Positions 59,202 through 64,000 of a stretch of DNA of 64,000 bases are shown piece after piece; position 1 is the stretch's first letter, and each line of letters begins with the position of its first letter. The DNA lies in contig JAUZRX010000015.1 in assembly GCA_030949985.1 (NCBI GenBank), forward strand, positions 62,001 to 126,000, written 5' to 3'. The DNA comes from Acidobacteriota bacterium (GTDB lineage Bacteria; Acidobacteriota; Polarisedimenticolia; J045). The notes under the pieces are model-generated. The model was not told where the DNA came from. It saw nothing but the letters and a program-made list of their open reading frames with translations, and made no database searches. A program made the translations under genes and the position numbers.

Positions 59202-60035
59202 ATGCAGGGTGATGCGCAGCCGCGGGGTCCCGGTGTGCCGGGGGCTAAGCCGGCCCCCGATGCCCTTGCACGGATCGACTTCCTCCGCTTGCCGCGACAC
59301 GTGGCGGTGATCATGGACGGCAACGGGCGCTGGGCGCGGCGCCGTGGGTTGCCCCGGGTGGCCGGACACCGGGCGGGTATCGCCGCGGTGCGAGAGGTGC
59401 TCGAGAGTTCCGCACGCCTGGGTCTCGAGGTTCTGACCCTCTACGCCTTCAGCCGGGAGAACTGGAAGCGTCCTCCCGCCGAGGTCAACACCCTCATGCG
59501 GCTGCTGCGGGAGTACATCGAGGGCGAACTGAGGACGCTCAGGGAAAAGAATATCCGCTTCCGGCCCATCGGCCGCCTGCAGGACCTGCCGCCCAGGGTG
59601 CGCGAGGCCCTCGAGCGGGCCCGGCGGGAGACGGAAGAGAACACCGGGCTGGTCTTCCAGGTGGCCCTGTCCTATTCCGGTCGCAGCGAGATGGTCGACG
59701 CGGTGCGGACTCTCGCCCGGGAGATCGAGGCCGGCCGCCTCCGGCCCGACGAGATCGACGAAGCCCGGATCGAGGGCGCGCTCTACACCGCCGGCCTGCC
59801 GGATCCCGACTTGATGATCCGCACATCCGGCGAATTGCGCATCAGCAACTACCTGCTCTGGCAACTGGCCTACGCGGAGTTGTGGGTCACGCCCGTGCTC
59901 TGGCCGGACTTCCGCAAGAGTGATCTCTTCGAAGCCGTGGCCGATTTCCAGTCCCGTGAGCGGCGGTTCGGGGCTGTCGAGCCGCCTCCCCGGGGCGGTA
60001 GCCTGGCCTCTCTCCGGCGGTTGATCGGCTCGTGA
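59202..60035 (+). CDS. uppS: Undecaprenyl diphosphate synthase (cis-prenyltransferase)
   Basis: UppS makes the C55 lipid carrier for peptidoglycan and O-antigen. The 277-residue protein shows HVAVIMDGNGRWARRRGLPR, GHRAGIAAVREV, TLYAFSRENWKRP, and the C-terminal DLMIRTSGELRISNYLLWQLAY. ATG at 59202 follows AAGGAGATTCC. The N-terminal 30 residues are longer than usual and Pro/Gly-rich. It is coupled to cdsA by GTGA. Confidence 0.96.
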   Translation: MQGDAQPRGPGVPGAKPAPDALARIDFLRLPRHVAVIMDGNGRWARRRGLPRVAGHRAGIAAVREVLESSARLGLEVLTLYAFSRENWKRPPAEVNTLMRLLREYIEGELRTLREKNIRFRPIGRLQDLPPRVREALERARRETEENTGLVFQVALSYSGRSEMVDAVRTLAREIEAGRLRPDEIDEARIEGALYTAGLPDPDLMIRTSGELRISNYLLWQLAYAELWVTPVLWPDFRKSDLFEAVADFQSRERRFGAVEPPPRGGSLASLRRLIGS

Positions 60036-60838
60036 AGAGGCTTCTCACCGCCGGCGTCCTGATCGTGCTGGTCCTGGCGGGTGTCCGCTGGGCTCCCTTG
60101 TGGATCTTCTGGCTCGGCCTTTCGGCCATGGGCATTGTGGCCGCGCAGGAAATGGGCGCCATGCTGGGGGCCGGCGGACGCCGCCCGTGGCCGTTTTTGG
60201 CCGGGGCCGGCACCGTGGCCCTGATCGCCTGTTTCCTGCTGCCCGACCCCCCCCTGGCGCCGACCATGACGGGCCTGCTCTTCGTTCTGCTCTTGCGCTT
60301 CCTCTTCTCCCCGCGGGAGCCGGCCGTCGCCCTGGAACGGCTGCTGAGCAGCCTGTTGACGGTGGTCTACCTGGGGCTGACCCTGGGCCACGTGGGTGGC
60401 CTGTTGACCGCCGAACTGCCCGAGGGCCGGGAGACCGGCGAGGACCTGCTGATCTTCGCCCTGGTGGTGGTCTACGTGGGGGATTCCCTGGCCTATTACG
60501 GTGGCCGGGCCTGGGGCCGGCACAAGCTGGCGCCAAAGATCTCCCCGGCGAAAACCTGGGAGGGGGCGGCCTGTTCCCTGGTCGGTTCGCTGCTGGCGTC
60601 CTTGCTGGCGCCGCTGTGGTTCTTTCAAGCCCTGCCGATTTCCCATGCGCTGGGATTGGGGGCGCTGTTGTCGGTGACGGGAATCCTGGGCGATCTCTGC
60701 GAGTCGCTTCTCAAGCGGGCCGCGGCGGTCAAGGACTCGGGTTCACTGCTGCCGGGGCATGGCGGTCTGCTCGATCGCGTCGACAGCCTGTTGCTGGCGG
60801 CGCCGGTCCTCTACTGGTATCACCGGCTGGTACTCTAG
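60032..60838 (+). CDS. cdsA: Phosphatidate cytidylyltransferase
   Basis: CdsA makes CDP-diacylglycerol for phospholipids. The 268-residue protein has about seven membrane segments, VVVYVGDSLAYYGGRAWG, KISPAKTWEGAACSLVGS and the signature region ILGDLCESLLKRAAAVKDSG followed by LPGHGGLLDRVDSLL. Start is GTG overlapping the uppS stop. The uppS-cdsA-dxr-rseP order is widely conserved in bacteria. Confidence 0.95.
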   Translation: MKRLLTAGVLIVLVLAGVRWAPLWIFWLGLSAMGIVAAQEMGAMLGAGGRRPWPFLAGAGTVALIACFLLPDPPLAPTMTGLLFVLLLRFLFSPREPAVALERLLSSLLTVVYLGLTLGHVGGLLTAELPEGRETGEDLLIFALVVVYVGDSLAYYGGRAWGRHKLAPKISPAKTWEGAACSLVGSLLASLLAPLWFFQALPISHALGLGALLSVTGILGDLCESLLKRAAAVKDSGSLLPGHGGLLDRVDSLLLAAPVLYWYHRLVL

Positions 60839-60972
60839 GCGTTCGTTGATAAAGTCTTTTCGACGCGGGGGGCGGGATGGCAAGCCCCGTGCACCCGCGG
60901 GAACCCGATGCCCAGGGTGGGGAAGAGGCTTTTTCGGCAGGCCGAGGGAATGACGAACTGACGAGGAATGAC

Positions 60973-62142
60973 GTGGTGCCGCGACCCATCGCGATCTTGG
61001 GCTCGACCGGGTCCATCGGACGAAACACTCTCGAGGTGGTGGAGGCTCATCCCGGCCGATTCGAGGTGGTGGCGCTGGTGGCGGGGCGACGCATGGAGCG
61101 CCTGGCCGAGCAGATCCGGCGACACCGCCCCCGGGCGGTGGCCGTCTCCACGGAAGAAGCCGCGCGGGAGCTCCGCTCCCGGCTCGGTGGTCAGGCGCCG
61201 GAGATGCGCATCGGGCCCGAGGGCGCCGCCGAGGTGACGGTGGGAACGGGCGCCGAAGTGGTGATCGCGGGCATCGTCGGCGCGGCGGGACTGGTGCCGA
61301 CCCTGGCGGCGGTCTCGGCGGGCCTGGTGGTGGGACTGGCCAACAAGGAGGCCCTGGTCATCGCCGGTGAGCTGATGGTACGGGCGGCCAGGGATTCGGG
61401 GGCGCGGCTGCTGCCCGTCGACAGCGAGCACAATGCGATTCACCAGTGCCTGCGGGCCGGCGAGCGCGGCGAGGTGCGGCGGATCGTGCTCACGGCCTCG
61501 GGAGGGCCCTTTCGCGGGCAGGAGCGCGGGCAACTCGAGTCGGTCAGTCTGCGGGAGGCCCTCGATCACCCGACATGGAAGATGGGACCGAAGATCACCA
61601 TCGATTCGGCGACCTTGATGAACAAGGGCCTGGAAGTGATCGAGGCGCACTGGCTGTTCGCGCTGCCGCCCCAGGCCATCGACGTGGTGGTCCATCCCCA
61701 GAGCGTCGTTCACTCGATGGTGGAATTTCGCGACGGTTCCGTCGTGGCCCAGTTGGGTTGTCCCGACATGAAGCATCCCATTCAATACGCCCTGACCTGG
61801 CCCGAGCGCTGGGAGTCGGCGGGAGAGCGACTGGATCTGCTGGCCCTGCCGCCCCTGGCGTTCGAAGCCCCCGACGTGAAGGTCTTCCGTTGCCTCGATC
61901 TGGCCTACCGGGTCCTGGCCGAGGGCGGAGATGCCCCGGCGCGCCTGAATGCGGCCAATGAAGTGGCCGTCGAGGCGTTCCTTGACGGAAGAATCGGCTT
62001 CCTCCAGATTCCGGATGTCATCGAGGGCGTGCTGGGGACGCTGTCGGCGGGTAGCGTGGGGGAACTCGAAGACGTGCTCGAGGCCGACCGTCGCGCCCGC
62101 GAGGAGGCGCAGAGAATCATCGCTGAGGAGATGGCGGGCTGA
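60973..62142 (+). CDS. dxr: 1-deoxy-D-xylulose 5-phosphate reductoisomerase
   Basis: Dxr catalyses the committed MEP-pathway step, making MEP with NADPH. The 389-residue protein starts PIAILGSTGSIGRNTLEVVE, with LANKEALVIAGELM, LPVDSEHNAIHQCL (metal-binding), LTASGGPFRG, TWKMGPKITIDSATLMNKGLEVIEA (in pieces) and VHPQSVVHSMVEF. GTG at 60973 was chosen because GACGAGGAATGAC lies just upstream and it matches the usual start; an in-frame ATG at 60877 would add 32 residues. Its stop shares a base with the rseP ATG (TGATG). Confidence 0.94.
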   Translation: MVPRPIAILGSTGSIGRNTLEVVEAHPGRFEVVALVAGRRMERLAEQIRRHRPRAVAVSTEEAARELRSRLGGQAPEMRIGPEGAAEVTVGTGAEVVIAGIVGAAGLVPTLAAVSAGLVVGLANKEALVIAGELMVRAARDSGARLLPVDSEHNAIHQCLRAGERGEVRRIVLTASGGPFRGQERGQLESVSLREALDHPTWKMGPKITIDSATLMNKGLEVIEAHWLFALPPQAIDVVVHPQSVVHSMVEFRDGSVVAQLGCPDMKHPIQYALTWPERWESAGERLDLLALPPLAFEAPDVKVFRCLDLAYRVLAEGGDAPARLNAANEVAVEAFLDGRIGFLQIPDVIEGVLGTLSAGSVGELEDVLEADRRAREEAQRIIAEEMAG

Positions 62143-63491
62143 TGCTGCTGCTGGAACGCGCGTTCTATCTGATCCTGGTGCTGGGAACGCTGGTGTTCGT
62201 CCACGAGTTCGGGCACTTCCTGGCGGCGAAGTTCTTCGGTGTTCGGGTGGAGATCTTCTCCCTGGGGTTCGGTCCGCGACTGGCCGGATTCAGGCGGGGC
62301 GGGACGGACTACCGGGTGGCGGCGATCCCCCTCGGCGGCTACGTGAAGATGGCCGGCGAGTACGATGAAGAAGCCAGGCCCGACGATCCCGGGCTGTTCC
62401 AGGCCAAGCCCCGCTGGCAGCGACTGGTGGTGTTCTTCGCCGGGCCCGCGATGAACGTGTTGCTGGCCATCGTCCTGTGGTGGGGCATCCTCGTCTACGG
62501 CGACGTGGAGCTCGATATCCCCCAGGGCCCGCCGGTCGTGGAGGAGGTCCGGCCGGATTCACCGGCGGCGGCGGCGGGAATTCAGCCCGGCGACCGCATC
62601 CTCGCCCTCGGCGACACACGCCTGGAGTCCTACGCGCAGTACGGCAAGGAAGTGCTTTTCCGTCCGGGGCAGGAGGTGGAGTACCTGATCGAGCGGGAAG
62701 GCCGGCAGATGCGTCGGTCCGTGCGCATCGCCATGGACCCGCTCCACGGCGTGGGCTACGACGGCATCGGTGTGGCGACCTCGATCATCGTGCGTGCCGT
62801 GCTCGAGGGTTCCCCCGCCGCGGTCGGGGGACTCGAGGTGGGAGACCGGATCGCCGGGATCGACGGTCATGCCCCGGCCAGCATGGAGTCGCTGATCGAA
62901 TACATTCAGCAGCGGGCCGGTCAGGAGCTGCTCTTCGAGATCGTGCGCGGCGATCGGCGACTGGAGATTCCCGTCGTCCCGGAGCGGGTGGAAGAAGGTC
63001 GCGGGCAGATCGGGGTCAGCCTGGGCTATCCCGGCAGAATCGTACGCTATCCGCCCGGAGCGGCCCTGATGCGCGCTCTCGGGCGGGCCGGTGAGAACGT
63101 CCGGCTGCTACTGCGCACGGTCTCCTCCCTGGTGCGGATGGAGGTGGGAGTGGGAGTGCTCTCGGGGCCACTCGAGATCGCGCGTATCACCCAGGACCAG
63201 GCCCAGCACGGCTGGCGCCCGCTCTTCGGACTGCTGGCCTTCATCAGCATCAACCTGGGCATCTTCAATCTGCTGCCGATTCCGGTGCTCGACGGTGGCA
63301 ACATCCTGATCCTGCTGGTGGAATCGTCGATTCGGCGCGATCTCGCTCCGCAGGTCAAGGAACGGGTCTTGCAGCTGGGCTTCGTCGTGCTGCTGACCTT
63401 CGCCGTGACGGTCATCGCCCTCGATCTGCGCAAGGCGTTCGTCACCCGTCCTCAGCAGGCCCCTGTTTCGGCGCCCGAATCAGCCGAGTAG
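62142..63491 (+). CDS. rseP: RseP-type M50 intramembrane site-2 protease
   Basis: This is a membrane zinc protease that cleaves anti-sigma factors or signal-peptide remnants. The 449-residue protein has the zinc motif VHEFGHFLAAKFFGVRVE (HExxH) in the first membrane segment, two PDZ domains (around PDSPAAAAGIQPGDRILAL and EGSPAAVGGLEVGDRIAGI) and the C-terminal NLLPIPVLDGGNIL motif that supplies the third zinc ligand. It could act on the membrane anti-sigma candidate at 29768-30205; that is speculation. Confidence 0.95.
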   Translation: MLLLERAFYLILVLGTLVFVHEFGHFLAAKFFGVRVEIFSLGFGPRLAGFRRGGTDYRVAAIPLGGYVKMAGEYDEEARPDDPGLFQAKPRWQRLVVFFAGPAMNVLLAIVLWWGILVYGDVELDIPQGPPVVEEVRPDSPAAAAGIQPGDRILALGDTRLESYAQYGKEVLFRPGQEVEYLIEREGRQMRRSVRIAMDPLHGVGYDGIGVATSIIVRAVLEGSPAAVGGLEVGDRIAGIDGHAPASMESLIEYIQQRAGQELLFEIVRGDRRLEIPVVPERVEEGRGQIGVSLGYPGRIVRYPPGAALMRALGRAGENVRLLLRTVSSLVRMEVGVGVLSGPLEIARITQDQAQHGWRPLFGLLAFISINLGIFNLLPIPVLDGGNILILLVESSIRRDLAPQVKERVLQLGFVVLLTFAVTVIALDLRKAFVTRPQQAPVSAPESAE

Positions 63492-63498
63492 GACGGCC

Positions 63499-64000
63499 GT
63501 GACTCCACGGCTGACACCCCTGGCCCGCCGCGTCGTGGAGATCGTCGCCGCCAGGGGCGGGCGCGCGATCGTGGTCGGCGGTGCGGTGCGTGACGCCCTG
63601 CTGGGGCTGGATTCGAAAGACCTGGACCTGGAGATCTACGGGATGGAGGCCGCTGCCCTCGAGCAGGAGCTGCTGGCCGCCGGGATCAAGGTCAACGCGG
63701 TGGGACGGAGTTTCGGTGTCTTCAAGGTGGGGGATGCCGACGAGGGGACGGTGGATCTGAGCCTTCCCCGGAGGGACTCGCGGCGTGGCCGGGGCCACCG
63801 GGGCTTCGTGGTGACGCCCGATCCCCGGATGAGTTTTGCCGAGGCGGCTTCGCGGCGGGATTTCACCATCAACGCCATGGGCTACGACCCGCTGCGCGGG
63901 GTGTGGCTCGACCCCTGGGGCGGCCGGGAGGACCTGCGCGCCGGTCGCCTGCGTCACGTGGGGCCGGCCTTCGTGGAAGACCCGTTACGGGTGTTGCGGG
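63499..64000 (+). CDS. cca: CCA tRNA nucleotidyltransferase / poly(A) polymerase family, 5' part (runs off the window)
   Basis: About 167 residues are visible before the window ends. VVGGAVRDALLGLDSKDLDLEIYG is the nucleotidyltransferase head with the DxD metal site, and RRDFTINAMGYDP plus DLRAGRLRHVGPAFVEDPLRVLR are the following head-domain motifs. It adds or repairs CCA at tRNA ends or polyadenylates RNA; the C-terminal part needed to tell these apart lies outside. Start is GTG, seven bases after rseP. Confidence 0.9.
   Translation, partial: MTPRLTPLARRVVEIVAARGGRAIVVGGAVRDALLGLDSKDLDLEIYGMEAAALEQELLAAGIKVNAVGRSFGVFKVGDADEGTVDLSLPRRDSRRGRGHRGFVVTPDPRMSFAEAASRRDFTINAMGYDPLRGVWLDPWGGREDLRAGRLRHVGPAFVEDPLRVLR

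Noticed and set aside
1-64000. CRISPR arrays, insertion sequences, prophage or integrated element borders
   Set aside because: No regular repeat-spacer pattern, transposase, integrase or long direct repeats was seen; gene content and codon use look chromosomal throughout.
1-64000. Frequent CTCGAG hexamer in coding sequence as a possible functional motif
   Set aside because: It mostly arises from Leu-Glu codon pairs (CTC GAG) and is palindromic, so a codon-pair preference explains it. It is not concentrated at any site.

Overview
This is a GC-rich, gene-dense stretch of bacterial chromosome with about 57 protein genes, a tRNA, 6S RNA, RNase P RNA and two probable small RNAs. I see no insertion sequence, prophage or CRISPR array. 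The organism makes lipopolysaccharide with heptose and Kdo (waaA, lpxK, an LpxL-type acyltransferase, gmhB, split rfaE) and uses the MEP isoprenoid route, so it has an outer membrane. A MopE-type Cys/Asp-rich protein with a degenerate Fn3-like C-terminus, an FHA-AAA+ regulator, a divergent spd-type EF-G and an archaeal-type PheRS together suggest Acidobacteriota (Thermoanaerobaculia-like). A deltaproteobacterial-type lineage is the main alternative. The taxonomy is an inference.

Layout. 1-7 kb (+): end of an M16 peptidase gene, dut, a metallo-beta-lactamase-fold nuclease, then purB and the tightly overlapping purF-purM-purN. 7-9.4 kb (+): a DUF3179 protein read through an in-frame TGA (probable selenocysteine), a ferritin and a MopE-like fragment. 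9.4-16.1 kb (-): LPS operon waaA-lpxK-acyltransferase-gmhB-rfaE1-rfaE2-flavoprotein. 16.2-20 kb: malate dehydrogenase, a TPR lipoprotein-like gene and small unknowns. 19.9-26.5 kb (-): EF-G with a coupled RecA-fold ATPase, a TrkA/TrkH potassium system and two envelope proteins. 26.7-39.5 kb (-): class A PBP, YbjQ, a sigma/anti-sigma pair, an MFS transporter, then the housekeeping string nadK-tlyA-ispA-xseB-xseA-ymdB-rny-6S RNA-zapA (listed right to left in transcription). 39.6-45 kb (+): archaeal-type pheS-pheT and an FHA/AAA+ regulator. 44.7-48.8 kb (-): RNA methyltransferase, then tRNA-Val-thrS-rpmI-rplT without infC. 49-53.5 kb (+): carA, an alpha/alpha-toroid protein and a long-form ispG. 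53.5-54.2 kb: two small-RNA cassettes. 54.2-64 kb: dnaB (-), rnpB (+), then M20 peptidase, LD-carboxypeptidase, truA, uppS, cdsA, dxr, rseP and the start of a CCA-enzyme gene.

The most unusual content is in four places. (1) A 0.5-kb non-coding stretch after ispG holds two cassettes, each with a -24/-12 (sigma-54) promoter match, about 130-140 transcribed bases, a shared 24-base C-rich core and an intrinsic terminator. These look like tandem sigma-54-dependent small RNAs. (2) The DUF3179 gene has TGA in place of the first Cys codon of a CPLC motif, followed at the right distance by a perfect 8-bp hairpin with a G-first loop, as expected for a bacterial SECIS. (3) The RNase Y homologue keeps its membrane anchor, coiled coil and KH domain but has lost the metal-binding HD residues. 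(4) PheRS is of the archaeal/eukaryotic type with a zinc-ribbon-like insert, encoded opposite a thrS-rpmI-rplT operon that lacks infC.

Many genes overlap by ATGA or GTGA, and GTG and TTG starts are common. Starts were chosen from these overlaps and from visible GGAGG-type ribosome binding sites. All calls come from reading the sequence; no database search was run.
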